Below, in pieces: positions 1-9,848 of a DNA stretch of 64,000 nucleotides (position 1 is its first letter; every line of letters starts with the position of its first letter). The notes under the pieces are model-generated. The model saw nothing but the letters and a program-made list of their open reading frames with translations. It had not been told where the DNA came from and ran no database searches. A program made the translations under genes and the position numbers. Location: NCBI GenBank assembly GCA_947074295.1, contig CAMTPC010000001.1, positions 1 through 64,000 of the forward strand, in the 5' to 3' direction. This stretch comes from an uncultured Bacteroides sp. (GTDB taxonomy: Bacteria > Bacteroidota > Bacteroidia > Bacteroidales > Bacteroidaceae).

Positions 1-494
1 ATCGAATTGGCTTGTACCAGATTACCAATGCCAAAGGCTGCCATAGCTGTAAAGATAGAAAATAAAACTGCCAGCCACTTCATACCCAAACCACGGTCGA
101 GTGCATACATCGGTCCACCTGCCATCTCGCCTTTCTGATTCTTCACACGATATTTAATGGCCAATAGACCTTCACCATATTTCGTCGAGATGCCCAACAC
201 ACCAGTGATCCAACACCAAAAAACGGCTCCTGGTCCACCCAGACTTACTGCAGTGGCCATGCCAATAATGTTTCCTGTACCCAGTGTTGCCGCCAGCGAA
301 GTAACCAATGCGCCAAACTGGCTTACCTCACCATGTGTTCCATCTTCCTTGGAAACTGATAAGCGAATGGCTTTTAAAATATGACGTTGCGGAAATTTTA
401 ATTTAATTGTGAGGAATAGATGAGTGCCTAATAGAAGTATAATCATAGGCCATCCCCAAAGGAAAGAGCTAAGTGTGGAGAAGAATTGTTCCAT
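1..494 (-). CDS. Sodium:alanine/amino-acid symporter (AGCS family), C-terminally truncated by window edge
   Basis: Reverse-strand translation from ATG at 494: MEQFFSTLSSFLWGWPMIILLLGTHLFLTIKLKFPQRHILKAIRLSVSKEDG...GTGNIIGMATAVSLGGPGAVFWCWITGVLG...YALDRGLGMKWLAVLFSIFTAMAAFGIGNLVQANS; typical AGCS motifs. Not in supplied ORF track because it runs off the edge. Confidence 0.9.
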   Translation of the reverse strand, partial: MEQFFSTLSSFLWGWPMIILLLGTHLFLTIKLKFPQRHILKAIRLSVSKEDGTHGEVSQFGALVTSLAATLGTGNIIGMATAVSLGGPGAVFWCWITGVLGISTKYGEGLLAIKYRVKNQKGEMAGGPMYALDRGLGMKWLAVLFSIFTAMAAFGIGNLVQANS

Positions 495-630
495 TTATAA
501 TGTAGTAGTGCTGATATGTTTAGTATTATTTTGCGATAGAATACACCAGTTTTATCTCAATTTTCCAGCATATCCCAAATATCGGTGGCAATATACTAAC
601 ATTTAATGATAATACTACATGATTTAACAA

Positions 631-1137
631 TTACTTTTGTGATGTCATGTCTATCTTGGTTTCATCAAATCCCCATTCCAATAATTGCACTTTTAAAGTG
701 GTTAGAAGTTCGTCGCTCATTTGCGGCGTTCGAGACAACACCCACAGATTGCTTTTATTTTTATTGGACACAATCGTCCATTGATAATCTTTATCCAAAG
801 CGATAATCCAGTAATCCGATTTGAATGGCCAAAAGAATTGTACCTTTAATTTACTATTTGTGCGCTTATCACAAACAAATGCTTTACCTTCAATAGATTT
901 GACTCGCCCATTTACGATACCAGAATTTATTACTGTAATATAATCTAGATTGGGATGGATAATATACTCTGCAGTAACCTCAGTCATGCCTTTCTCAAAC
1001 CATAGAGTATAACGAGCAATCTCATACCATTTCCCTGCATATCTATCGAGATTTAAAGATTTGACAGTAGGAAGATAAGAATCTCTACGTGAAGAAAAAG
1101 ATCCAAGAATAGAATGAAGATAAGATTGTATGCGCAT
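631..1137 (-). CDS. Lipocalin family protein (Blc-like)
   Basis: YAGKWYEIARYTLWFEKGMTEVTAEY plus YWIIALDKDYQWTIVSNKNKSNLWVLSRTPQM, typical bacterial lipocalin motifs. Confidence 0.88.
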   Translation of the reverse strand: MRIQSYLHSILGSFSSRRDSYLPTVKSLNLDRYAGKWYEIARYTLWFEKGMTEVTAEYIIHPNLDYITVINSGIVNGRVKSIEGKAFVCDKRTNSKLKVQFFWPFKSDYWIIALDKDYQWTIVSNKNKSNLWVLSRTPQMSDELLTTLKVQLLEWGFDETKIDMTSQK

Positions 1138-1216
1138 AGTGGTTGATTTATGAATGAATAATAGCTAGAATATAAATCAAAAAACAACAAGAATTGTTCG
1201 AAAGGAAAGTTATGGG

Positions 1217-1290
1217 CAAAAAAAAAGGAGTCACGCCTGACTCCAACCTTTGTTAACCTTAAATCTAATACTATGAAAAACACAATGCAA
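1217..1290 (-). ncRNA. Candidate small RNA or attenuated leader ending in a strong hairpin-T tract
   Basis: Minus strand: TTTG-N19-TATATTTG promoter (1288-1318) followed within ~60 nt by GGAGTCA-GGCG-TGACTCC hairpin (1227-1244) and a run of 9 T. Alternative reading: attenuator of the lipocalin gene. Confidence 0.45.
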
Positions 1291-1318
1291 ATATAGGTAC
1301 TAATTACAACATTGCAAA
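1288..1318 (-). promoter_or_regulatory. Bacteroidetes-type promoter (-33 TTTG / -7 TATATTTG)
   Basis: Reverse complement reads TTTG, 19-nt spacer, TATATTTG, matching the Bacteroides sigma-ABfr consensus. Confidence 0.6.
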
Positions 1319-1479
1319 TTACACAAGGATAATCAGATGTTTTATAACATATATTAAAACTAATCGTACTAATCGAAGCTTTATTAAACATTTCTCAAAG
1401 AAAATTGTATCAATAAAAAGGCGAAACGACCTTTTACCTAATTTTGTGCCCTAATATAAACAACAATAATTAAAAAGAA

Positions 1480-2196
1480 ATGAAAAAGGTAAGTTTTGCT
1501 GCGATTGCAATGGCATCTTTACTAATGCAAGCCTGCTCGCCAGCCGTAAAAAAACAAGTTGATGAACAAGTGATGGAGACCCATGTATTACACGAAAATG
1601 ATGTTAAGACTTTGACTCCAGACTCAGTGTTGATGATTCTTATTGAGGGAAATAATAACTTCACGACAAAGAATACGACTTCACGCGATGTGTTGGAACA
1701 AATCAAGGAATCAGATGAGGCGGGTCAACATCCTATCGCTATCATACTATCGTGCATTGATTCTCGTGTTCCGGTTGAATATATATTTGATAAAGGGGCA
1801 GGCGATATATTCGTGGCACGACAAGCAGGTAATGTAATCGATGCAGATATTCTAGGAAGTATGGAGTATGCATGCGAACATGCTGGTTCTAAGATCATAA
1901 TGATTCTTGGACACGAACATTGTGGAGCGGTTCACGCAGCAGTGGAACATGTTGAAGCAGGGAATATGACACAAATGTTGGCGAAAATAGAACCCGCTAT
2001 CAAAAGTTGCATGAACGATAGTACAGATACTGACTCTGAAGAGTTCCTTAGTGTGGTGACAAGAAAGAATGTCGAGAATATGGTCGAACAGGTGAGACGA
2101 GATAGCCCCATATTAAATGAGATGGAAGAAAAAGGAGAAATAAAAATTGTAGGCGCCATTTTTGATCTTAAGACGGGTAAGGTAGAGCTTATTTAA
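1480..2196 (+). CDS. Beta-carbonic anhydrase, predicted lipoprotein
   Basis: CIDSRVP, GDIFVARQAGN and LGHEHCGAV (zinc ligands C, D, H, C); N-terminus MKKVSFAAIAMASLLMQACSP looks like a lipobox. Confidence 0.9.
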   Translation: MKKVSFAAIAMASLLMQACSPAVKKQVDEQVMETHVLHENDVKTLTPDSVLMILIEGNNNFTTKNTTSRDVLEQIKESDEAGQHPIAIILSCIDSRVPVEYIFDKGAGDIFVARQAGNVIDADILGSMEYACEHAGSKIIMILGHEHCGAVHAAVEHVEAGNMTQMLAKIEPAIKSCMNDSTDTDSEEFLSVVTRKNVENMVEQVRRDSPILNEMEEKGEIKIVGAIFDLKTGKVELI

Positions 2197-2217
2197 AGAA
2201 TTAAATCATATTTTTCA

Positions 2218-2292
2218 CGACCAAAGCAAGCGATTGTTTTGGTCGCATTATTTAGCACCAGTTGCTTATTAGCGCTAAATGCAACTCTTTTT
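2218..2292 (+). terminator. Two tandem hairpins between the carbonic anhydrase genes, the second followed by a T tract
   Basis: CGACCAAA/TTTGGTCG (2218-2245) and AGTTGC...TTAGCGCTAA...GCAACT followed by CTTTTTT (2260-2292). Confidence 0.5.
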
Positions 2293-2347
2293 TACTTAAT
2301 ATTAGACTATTGTAAACATTTAAAACAGTCATTCTGTTTTCATAACA

Positions 2348-2377
2348 TTTATAAGATGGGTAAGATAGTTATATTTG
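2348..2377 (+). promoter_or_regulatory. Promoter of second carbonic anhydrase
   Basis: TTTA-N18-TATATTTG, about 38 nt upstream of the ATG at 2415. Confidence 0.5.
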
Positions 2378-2414
2378 CAACAATAATTTTATCAACCTAT
2401 TAAACCCCTTTATT

Positions 2415-3095
2415 ATGACATTTAAAATGGCTATTTTGGCAGCTGTTCTAACTCTGGGTGCAACAGCTAATGCGCAACAACATGAAAACATCCAAACACC
2501 TGCACAAGCTATAGAGGCTTTGAAAGAAGGAAATACACGTTTTATCACAGACAATAGAACCCTACCTAATCAGTGCAAAGATCATAGAAAAAGCTTAAAA
2601 AAATCACAAGCTCCTTTCGCTGCTATCGTTACATGTTCGGATTCACGCGTACCTGCTGAACTACTTTTTGATAATGGCTTCGGTGACCTTTTTGTGATTC
2701 GTACTGCCGGCAACACAGTAGTAGACAGCTCTACTCAAGGAAGCGTGGATTATGCAGTGAATCATCTTGGAGTGAAACTAATCGTAGTTTTAGGACATAC
2801 TAACTGCGGTGCCATTAAAGCGGTGGTAACATCAACAGGCAATGATACCCCAAAATGTGCACACGAAGCGAGCATGCAAGGTGAACTACCAACATTAATT
2901 GGCAAAATCGCTGATTGCATCCCTCAATATAAAGGGAAGTCCGAATCGTTTGATGAAGCAATCATGGCCAATGTACATGCACAATCTGAAAAAATAGCAG
3001 CACTCCCCCATGTGCAAGCTCAGATGGCAGAAGGAAAGCTAGCTGTAGTTAGTGCGCTTTACGATCTAAAAACAGGCGAGGTCATATTTGAATAA
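2415..3095 (+). CDS. Beta-carbonic anhydrase with signal peptide
   Basis: CSDSRVPAELLFDNGFGDLFVIRTAGN...LGHTNCGAIKA; N-terminal MTFKMAILAAVLTLGATANAQ signal peptide. Confidence 0.92.
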   Translation: MTFKMAILAAVLTLGATANAQQHENIQTPAQAIEALKEGNTRFITDNRTLPNQCKDHRKSLKKSQAPFAAIVTCSDSRVPAELLFDNGFGDLFVIRTAGNTVVDSSTQGSVDYAVNHLGVKLIVVLGHTNCGAIKAVVTSTGNDTPKCAHEASMQGELPTLIGKIADCIPQYKGKSESFDEAIMANVHAQSEKIAALPHVQAQMAEGKLAVVSALYDLKTGEVIFE

Positions 3096-3120
3096 GAGCC
3101 TATAACACATTTAAATATAC

Positions 3121-3167
3121 AAAAAGAGACTCTCTTCTGAATTAAATCATGAAGAGAGTCTCTTTTT
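3121..3167. terminator. Bidirectional terminator
   Basis: Perfect 17-bp inverted repeat AAAAAGAGACTCTCTTC / GAAGAGAGTCTCTTTTT between convergent genes. Confidence 0.9.
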
Positions 3168-3190
3168 ATATTGTGAATAATCGAAAGGGA

Positions 3191-5338
3191 TTATTCCTCG
3201 TCCATCAAAATGTCTAGAATCTGACATGCAGCCTTTGCCACTGGAGTACCAGGACCAAAGATGGCAGCAACACCAGCCTGATATAAGAATTCATAATCTT
3301 GTGCTGGAATCACACCACCCGCAATTACGATAATATCTTCGCGACCAAGCTTCTTTAACTCTTCTATAATCTGAGGTACCAACGTCTTGTGACCTGCAGC
3401 CAATGAAGACACACCTACTACATGCACATCGTTCTCTACTGCATCGCGAGCCGCTTCGGCAGGAGTTTGGAACAAAGGTCCCATATCTACGTCGAAACCA
3501 CAGTCAGCATAACCTGTCGCTACTACTTTAGCACCGCGGTCATGACCATCTTGACCCATTTTAGCAATCATGATACGAGGCTGACGGCCTTCTTTTTTCG
3601 CAAATTCAGCTGTCTTTTTGCAAGCCAACTCAAAGTCGCTGTCATTTTTACTTTCTGATGAATACACGCCTGATATAGTTCTGATTATTGCTTTGTAACG
3701 TCCTACTATCTTTTCGCAAGCAAACGAGATTTCGCCCAAAGTAGCGCGAAGACGAGCGGCTTCCACAGCTAGTTCTAACAAATTGCCTTCGCCAGTTTCC
3801 ACACATTTAGTAATGGCTTCCAGAGCTTTCTCTACTTCTTTCTCATTGCGACCTTCTTTGAGGCGTTTTAGGTTCTCGATTTGTTCTTTACGAACAGCAG
3901 TATTATCCACTTCAAGGATATCAATTGGATCTTCTTTTTCAAGACGATATTTATTCACACCCACAATAGTCTGGCTTCCGCTATCGATACGAGCCTGAGT
4001 ACGTGCAGCTGCTTCTTCGATACGCATCTTAGGAATGCCTGTCTCGATTGCCTTAGCCATACCGCCCAACTTTTCGATTTCTTGGATATGCTCCCAAGCC
4101 TTTTGAGCCAATTCATCTGTCAAAGTCTCTACATAGTAAGAACCACCCCATGGGTCAACGTTCTTGCATACAAAAGTTTCTTCTTGGATATAAATCTGCG
4201 TGTTACGAGCGATACGTGCAGAGAAATCAGTTGGCAATGCGATAGCCTCATCCAAAGCATTGGTATGAAGTGATTGAGTATGACCCAAGGCAGCAGCCAT
4301 AGCTTCGATACAAGTACGACCAACGTTGTTGAAAGGATCTTGCTCGGTAAGCGACCATCCTGAAGTTTGCGAGTGTGTACGCAATGCCAAAGATTTTGGA
4401 TTCTTTGGATTGAATTGTTTTACTATCTTTGCCCAAAGCATACGAGCTGCACGCATCTTAGCGATTTCCATGAAATGGTTCATGCCGATAGCCCAGAAGA
4501 ATGATAAACGAGGCGCAAAAGCATCGATATCAATCCCAGCAGCTGTACCAGCACGAAGATATTCCAAACCGTCAGCAAGTGTATAAGCCAACTCAATATC
4601 TGCAGTAGCACCTGCCTCTTGCATGTGATAACCAGAGATAGAGATAGAGTTGAACTTAGGCATCTTCTGTGAAGTATATTCGAAGATATCAGAGATAATC
4701 TTCATCGAGAACGCAGGTGGGTAGATGTATGTATTACGCACCATGAACTCTTTCAAGATATCATTCTGAATTGTACCAGCCATCTCTTCGAGTTTTGCAC
4801 CTTGCTCCAAACCTGCATTAATGTAGAATGCCATTACTGGAAGTACAGCACCATTCATAGTCATCGATACAGACATCTTGTTCAATGGAATACCATCGAA
4901 AAGCACTTTCATATTATCGAGTGAACAGATAGAAACACCGGCTTTACCTACGTCACCAACTACACGTTCGTGATCGGGGTCATAACCGCGGTGTGTAGCC
5001 AAGTCAAACGCTACCGAAAGACCTTTCTGCCCCGAAGCAAGATTACGACGATAAAAGGCGTTAGACTCTTCGGCAGTAGAGAAACCAGCATATTGACGAA
5101 TCGTCCATGGTCGAAGGGTATACATCACCGAGTAAGGACCACGAAGATAAGGAGGAAGACCAGCAGCATAATTCAAATGCTCCATATTTTCCAAATCTTC
5201 ATTTGTATAAACAGGCTTTACAGCGATGTGTTCAGGTGTCTTCCAATTAGCTTCCACACCGTTAGCCTTTTGCCATTCAGCGCCATTTATGGGTTGAAAA
5301 GCTGCATATATATCTAAGTTTTTAAAATCAGGCTTCAT
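3191..5338 (-). CDS. mutB: Methylmalonyl-CoA mutase large (catalytic) subunit
   Basis: [49 protein letters not shown]12-binding [21 protein letters not shown]. Confidence 0.97.
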   Translation of the reverse strand: MKPDFKNLDIYAAFQPINGAEWQKANGVEANWKTPEHIAVKPVYTNEDLENMEHLNYAAGLPPYLRGPYSVMYTLRPWTIRQYAGFSTAEESNAFYRRNLASGQKGLSVAFDLATHRGYDPDHERVVGDVGKAGVSICSLDNMKVLFDGIPLNKMSVSMTMNGAVLPVMAFYINAGLEQGAKLEEMAGTIQNDILKEFMVRNTYIYPPAFSMKIISDIFEYTSQKMPKFNSISISGYHMQEAGATADIELAYTLADGLEYLRAGTAAGIDIDAFAPRLSFFWAIGMNHFMEIAKMRAARMLWAKIVKQFNPKNPKSLALRTHSQTSGWSLTEQDPFNNVGRTCIEAMAAALGHTQSLHTNALDEAIALPTDFSARIARNTQIYIQEETFVCKNVDPWGGSYYVETLTDELAQKAWEHIQEIEKLGGMAKAIETGIPKMRIEEAAARTQARIDSGSQTIVGVNKYRLEKEDPIDILEVDNTAVRKEQIENLKRLKEGRNEKEVEKALEAITKCVETGEGNLLELAVEAARLRATLGEISFACEKIVGRYKAIIRTISGVYSSESKNDSDFELACKKTAEFAKKEGRQPRIMIAKMGQDGHDRGAKVVATGYADCGFDVDMGPLFQTPAEAARDAVENDVHVVGVSSLAAGHKTLVPQIIEELKKLGREDIIVIAGGVIPAQDYEFLYQAGVAAIFGPGTPVAKAACQILDILMDEE

Positions 5339-5382
5339 ATTGTTGTTTTACAATTTAGCGAATTAAATATAACCTTTGAAGA

Positions 5383-7281
5383 TTACTTCAAAAGCTTTGC
5401 GTTAAACTCTTGCAACGTTTCAAGAACATTCACACGTACATGAATGAAGTTCTCGATACCGGCAGCTTTTAGTTCGTCAGTACATTCAGGATTACCTGCA
5501 ACGATAAACAATGCACGACCATCAACTGCCTTATATGCTGGGATAGCATGTGTAGCATATTCTTCATCGCTAGAACAAAGCACCACGATGTCAGCTCCCA
5601 TCTTCATAGCTGCATCAACGCCTTCTTCTACTGTTTCAAAGCCTAGATTGTCGAATACTTCATAGCCAGCACAAGCTAAGAAGTTGCAAGCATATTGTGC
5701 ACGAGCTTGGCGCATTGCCAAGTTGCCGATAGTTAACATGAAGGCCTTGGGACGTTTACCAGAAGCTTCTGTCTGCATACGCAAAGCTTCAAACTCACTA
5801 CCGGCTCTAGCAAAGTCAAGAGTAGCCACATCTTTTTTGCAAGTATCACCATCACCGCAACAGCAGCCTTCATCCAAAGGACGTTTATCGCCAGCTACTT
5901 CATAGAAGTTAGGATATTGGTTAGTCCCCAAAAGGATTTCGCGACGCTGTGCCACAGCTTTATGACGGGCCTTATTAGTTTCGTTGACTGCAGCTTGAAC
6001 ACTGCCCGACTTGATTGCAGCATAGAAACCACCTTCTTCAACTACAGTTAAGAAAATCTTCCAAGCTTGCTCGGCGATAGAAGCGGTTAAAGTCTCGATA
6101 TAATAGGAACCACCAGCAGGATCGACCACCTTATCGAAATAAGACTCCTCTTTTAATAGAAGCTGTTGGTTGCGCGCTAATCTTTCAGAGAATTCATCTG
6201 GCGCCGCATATATTTTATCAAACGGAGAAACAGTCATCGAATCAACACCACCCAAAGCAGCACTCATAGCTTCAGTTTGCGTACGAAGCAAGTTTACATG
6301 CGCATCATACATCGTTAGATTATAGGTTGATGTTTCGGCGTGCATTTTCATTTTCGCAGCACAACGGCATTCATCGTGAGGGCCTTTATTGTCGCAATCG
6401 CGTGTACACTCGGGTGCATATGAAGCTACGATATTAGCCCACAGTAAACGAGCTGCGCGGAATTTAGCTATTTCTAGGAAATAGTTAGAGCTTACACCAA
6501 AGTTGAACTTGATTTTTTTAGCTACAGCAGTTGCAGGCAAACCAGCTTCAGTCAATTGGCTCATATACTCATTACCCCATGCCAAAGCATATCCCAGTTC
6601 TTGTGAAATATATGCACCAGCATTGTTCAAAGACAATGCACTTACATTAAGAACGCGATAGAAAGGAAGAGATTGCATAGTATCGAGTAAAGCTTTAGCC
6701 ATCTGCACCATATCACCTTTTTCCTTGCCGCGTGAGATCATTCGATTGAAATAATCAAAACCAATTGAACCATGAAGCTTAGTTACATCATAGTCTTTCT
6801 TTTTGAAGTAATCCACCAAAAAGTTGGCCAAATCCACGGTATGATTCTGACAAGTAGAAAAGTTCAATTCTACACATTCAGCGCAAATATCTTTCAATAA
6901 AGCGTCGAAATATGTAGCATTCATATCCTTAGGATTAATCAGAAAAGAAAGTGAATTGACACCTTTATTAAGAATATCCAGCGCTTTTGAATTAGCTTGT
7001 TCAGGTGATTCTACTCTAATCTCCTGACGCACCAACCATGCATTACTATCCTTCTTTGTACCACGTAAATAAGGGAAAACGCCTGGAACAGCGTCGGTTG
7101 TTTTAAGACCATCAAGGTCTTCCATACGGTAGAAAGGCTTTACTTTAAAACCTTCATTGGTTTTCCAAACAAGTTTCTTCTCAAAGTCTGCCCCTTTCAG
7201 GTCAGCATTCACTTTATCCATCCACTTTTCTGTAGATACTGGAGAAAATTCAGAGAAGAGCTTTTCTTTACTGTCTGCCAT
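5383..7281 (-). CDS. mutA: Methylmalonyl-CoA mutase small subunit
   Basis: SLSFLINPKDMN..., TQTEAMSAALGGVDSMTVSPFDKIYAAPDEFSERLARNQQLLLKEESYFDKVVDPAGGSYYIETLT; paired with mutB. Confidence 0.95.
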   Translation of the reverse strand: MADSKEKLFSEFSPVSTEKWMDKVNADLKGADFEKKLVWKTNEGFKVKPFYRMEDLDGLKTTDAVPGVFPYLRGTKKDSNAWLVRQEIRVESPEQANSKALDILNKGVNSLSFLINPKDMNATYFDALLKDICAECVELNFSTCQNHTVDLANFLVDYFKKKDYDVTKLHGSIGFDYFNRMISRGKEKGDMVQMAKALLDTMQSLPFYRVLNVSALSLNNAGAYISQELGYALAWGNEYMSQLTEAGLPATAVAKKIKFNFGVSSNYFLEIAKFRAARLLWANIVASYAPECTRDCDNKGPHDECRCAAKMKMHAETSTYNLTMYDAHVNLLRTQTEAMSAALGGVDSMTVSPFDKIYAAPDEFSERLARNQQLLLKEESYFDKVVDPAGGSYYIETLTASIAEQAWKIFLTVVEEGGFYAAIKSGSVQAAVNETNKARHKAVAQRREILLGTNQYPNFYEVAGDKRPLDEGCCCGDGDTCKKDVATLDFARAGSEFEALRMQTEASGKRPKAFMLTIGNLAMRQARAQYACNFLACAGYEVFDNLGFETVEEGVDAAMKMGADIVVLCSSDEEYATHAIPAYKAVDGRALFIVAGNPECTDELKAAGIENFIHVRVNVLETLQEFNAKLLK

Positions 7282-7894
7282 AGTTTATTATTGATTTAAT
7301 AGAAAAATTAAAATATCATTTAAACATTATTATACAACATGGTTTGTACTATCTATTTGTATAACATTATCAAGGCAAAGATATATAATAACTTTTAAGG
7401 CAGTATTTTTTTTATGGAAATTTCGCACAGAGCTATCTACATGTCGATTTATTGCTATGTGTAGTTTGCATTATGCATAATATGAATCACATTTCATCAT
7501 CTTAAAACTCTTTGAGAACGATCAGAAATCCAGTACTTCCATTATATCCGTAAGTAAGACATAACTTTGTCAATATCTTAATCATCTTTATTAACCAAGA
7601 GTTATATCAGTCAAAGATAAGGATAAAAAAATTAAGAAAATGATTTTTTAAAAGATTCAGAAGTGAGGAATAGCAAATCAACATTAAAGCCTTTAATACA
7701 GTTTACTTTGATATTTCCAACCTTTTATACAAAATAGATAGTTCACCTAGGCATAATATTTCAATCAGAAAGCATTAAGGTTAATAAACAAAACGATTGT
7801 CGCATTTCCATTACTGATAATTCCATTCTGACAAACATATAAATAAGATCGAAACAAAGATAGGGATAAACTTTAAGACACCACATACATTCTC

Positions 7895-7902
7895 TAATTT
7901 TG
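7895..7902 (+). promoter_or_regulatory. -7 promoter element
   Basis: TAATTTTG 23 nt upstream of the ATG at 7925. Confidence 0.4.
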
Positions 7903-7924
7903 CAGAATTTTAAGTAAAGATTGT

Positions 7925-9592
7925 ATGGATTGGATAGAAAATTTGTTGTGGAACCCCGACTCGGTGGCCCACATTGTGTTTCTTTATGCCTTTGTGATAG
8001 CGTTGGGGGTATTGTTGGGTAAAATCAAAGTTTTTGGTATTTCGCTAGGTGTTACTTTTGTTTTGTTTACAGGGATTTTAATGGGACATTTTGGCTTTAC
8101 GGCCGATATACATATTCTCCATTTCATTCGCGAATTTGGACTCATTTTATTCGTATTCTGTATCGGTTTACAAGTGGGTCCTGGATTCTTTTCCTCTTTC
8201 AAAAAAGGTGGCATGACGCTTAATCTTTTGGCATTTGGAGTTGTGGTACTCAATATAGCAGTAGCGCTAGCCATTTATTTCATTGGCAATGGCCGAATCG
8301 AACTTCCCATGATAATTGGGGTGCTCTATGGAGCCGTGACAAATACACCTGGGCTTGGTGCCGCACAAGAGGCACTTACACAGCTAAATTATTCGGGTCC
8401 ACAAATAGCATTAGGATATGCCTGTGCTTATCCACTTGGCGTAGTGGGCATCATTGGATCGATCATCGCCATACGTTATATCTGTAAAATCAATCTCACG
8501 AAAGAAGATGAGAGTTTAAAAAATGCCGATTCCGAAGATGCACGTCACAAACCCCGATTGATGACTTTAGAAGTACGCAACGAAGGCTTGGATGGTGAAA
8601 AGCTGAGCCATATGAAAAGTCTGATAGGAAGACCATTTGTTTGTTCACGTATCTGTCACGAAGGGCATGTAAGTATTCCAAATCAGAAAACGACATTCCA
8701 CATCGGCGATAAAGTATTCATTGTATGTAGTGAAGAAGATGCTGAAGCTATCAAAGCATTTGTCGGTAAAGAGGTTGAAATGAATTGGGAAAAACAAGAT
8801 ATGCCATTAGTATCGCGCCGTATATTGGTTACCAAATCAGAGATTAATGGTAAGAAGCTTGGCGATCTACATTTTCGTACAAGTTATGGGATAAATATTA
8901 CACGCGTCAATCGCTCGGGTACTGATCTTTTTGCTGACCCCAACTTAAAGTTACAAGTGGGTGACCGCGTGATGGTAGTTGGCCAAGAAGATGCCATAGA
9001 GAGTGTAGCGCATGTATTGGGAAATTCATTAAAGCGCCTCGACCACCCCAATATAATTACAATCTTTGTGGGTATCTTTTTGGGTATTTTCTTGGGAAGT
9101 TTGCCCATTGCCTTCCCGGGTATGCCTACGCCGGTTAAATTAGGCTTAGCAGGTGGTCCATTGGTAGTGGCTATTCTGATAGGCCGTTTCGGCTACAAAC
9201 TACATTTGGTAACTTATACAACGATGAGTGCTAATCTGATGTTACGTGAAATTGGTATTGTTTTATTCCTTGCCAGTGTAGGTATTGAAGCTGGAGCCAA
9301 TTTCGTCAACACAGTAGTTGATGGAGATGGTTTACTCTATGTAGGTTCGGGTATATTGATTACTATCATCCCATTGCTTATCATAGCCATCATAGGGAGG
9401 TTACATTATAAAATCAATTACTTTACATTGATGGGTTTATTGGCTGGTAGCACCACAGACCCACCCGCATTGGCCTATTCCACACAGACTGCCAATAATG
9501 ATGCACCGGCTGTAGGTTATTCCACGGTGTATCCTCTTACGATGTTCCTCCGCATCATTTCTGGGCAGCTCATCCTACTATTGATGATGTAG
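7925..9592 (+). CDS. Putative transporter, AspT/YidE/YbjL family with RCK_C (TrkA-C) domains
   Basis: Duplicated membrane domain with [11 protein letters not shown] and [13 protein letters not shown] / [10 protein letters not shown] motifs flanking two TrkA-C-like segments. Confidence 0.88.
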   Translation: MDWIENLLWNPDSVAHIVFLYAFVIALGVLLGKIKVFGISLGVTFVLFTGILMGHFGFTADIHILHFIREFGLILFVFCIGLQVGPGFFSSFKKGGMTLNLLAFGVVVLNIAVALAIYFIGNGRIELPMIIGVLYGAVTNTPGLGAAQEALTQLNYSGPQIALGYACAYPLGVVGIIGSIIAIRYICKINLTKEDESLKNADSEDARHKPRLMTLEVRNEGLDGEKLSHMKSLIGRPFVCSRICHEGHVSIPNQKTTFHIGDKVFIVCSEEDAEAIKAFVGKEVEMNWEKQDMPLVSRRILVTKSEINGKKLGDLHFRTSYGINITRVNRSGTDLFADPNLKLQVGDRVMVVGQEDAIESVAHVLGNSLKRLDHPNIITIFVGIFLGIFLGSLPIAFPGMPTPVKLGLAGGPLVVAILIGRFGYKLHLVTYTTMSANLMLREIGIVLFLASVGIEAGANFVNTVVDGDGLLYVGSGILITIIPLLIIAIIGRLHYKINYFTLMGLLAGSTTDPPALAYSTQTANNDAPAVGYSTVYPLTMFLRIISGQLILLLMM

Positions 9593-9597
9593 ATTTA

Positions 9598-9652
9598 AAG
9601 AAAAGGCAACTATCTCATTCCTATTAATAAGGTATGATAGTTGCCTTTTCTT
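9598..9652. terminator. Bidirectional terminator
   Basis: Inverted repeat AAGAAAAGGCAACTATC / GATAGTTGCCTTTTCTT. Confidence 0.85.
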
Positions 9653-9678
9653 ATTTTCAGTATAAAAATCAAGTTATG

Positions 9679-9816
9679 TCATTTTACACGCCTGTTCAGC
9701 TGATTATTGGCTTTACAAGCTTTTGACTTTCCTACACGCTTGCCTGCTGTTGCTTTCTTCTTACGTTTAGCAGCCAAAGCCCCTGGATGTTTACTTCCAT
9801 CTTTCTTTGTATTCAT
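9679..9816 (-). CDS. Small lysine-rich basic protein, 45 aa
   Basis: MNTKKDGSKHPGALAAKRKKKATAGKRVGKSKACKANNQLNRRVK*, in the gap between terminator and sprA; absent from ORF track (below size cutoff). Confidence 0.6.
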   Translation of the reverse strand: MNTKKDGSKHPGALAAKRKKKATAGKRVGKSKACKANNQLNRRVK

Positions 9817-9848
9817 ATCTTCTTTTTTAAACACTATTCCGATAACTA

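Noticed and set aside
157-806. Small plus-strand ORFs at 157-384, 424-606 and 606-806
   Set aside because: Antisense to the AGCS symporter and lipocalin genes or in AT-rich spacer; no coding-like features.
1276-1296. Possible plus-strand leader peptide ATGAAAAACACAATGCAAATATAG (MKNTMQI*)
   Set aside because: Overlaps the minus-strand promoter element, has no clear promoter or downstream attenuator on the plus strand.
1053-1391. 112-aa minus ORF overlapping the lipocalin start
   Set aside because: Low-complexity F/I/L/Y-rich translation over an AT-rich promoter region; overlaps the lipocalin in another frame.
7282-7924. Long mutA/transporter intergenic region considered as a cobalamin riboswitch
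   Set aside because: No recognisable B12-box or conserved riboswitch architecture; only AT-rich sequence with a weak TATCTTTG element.
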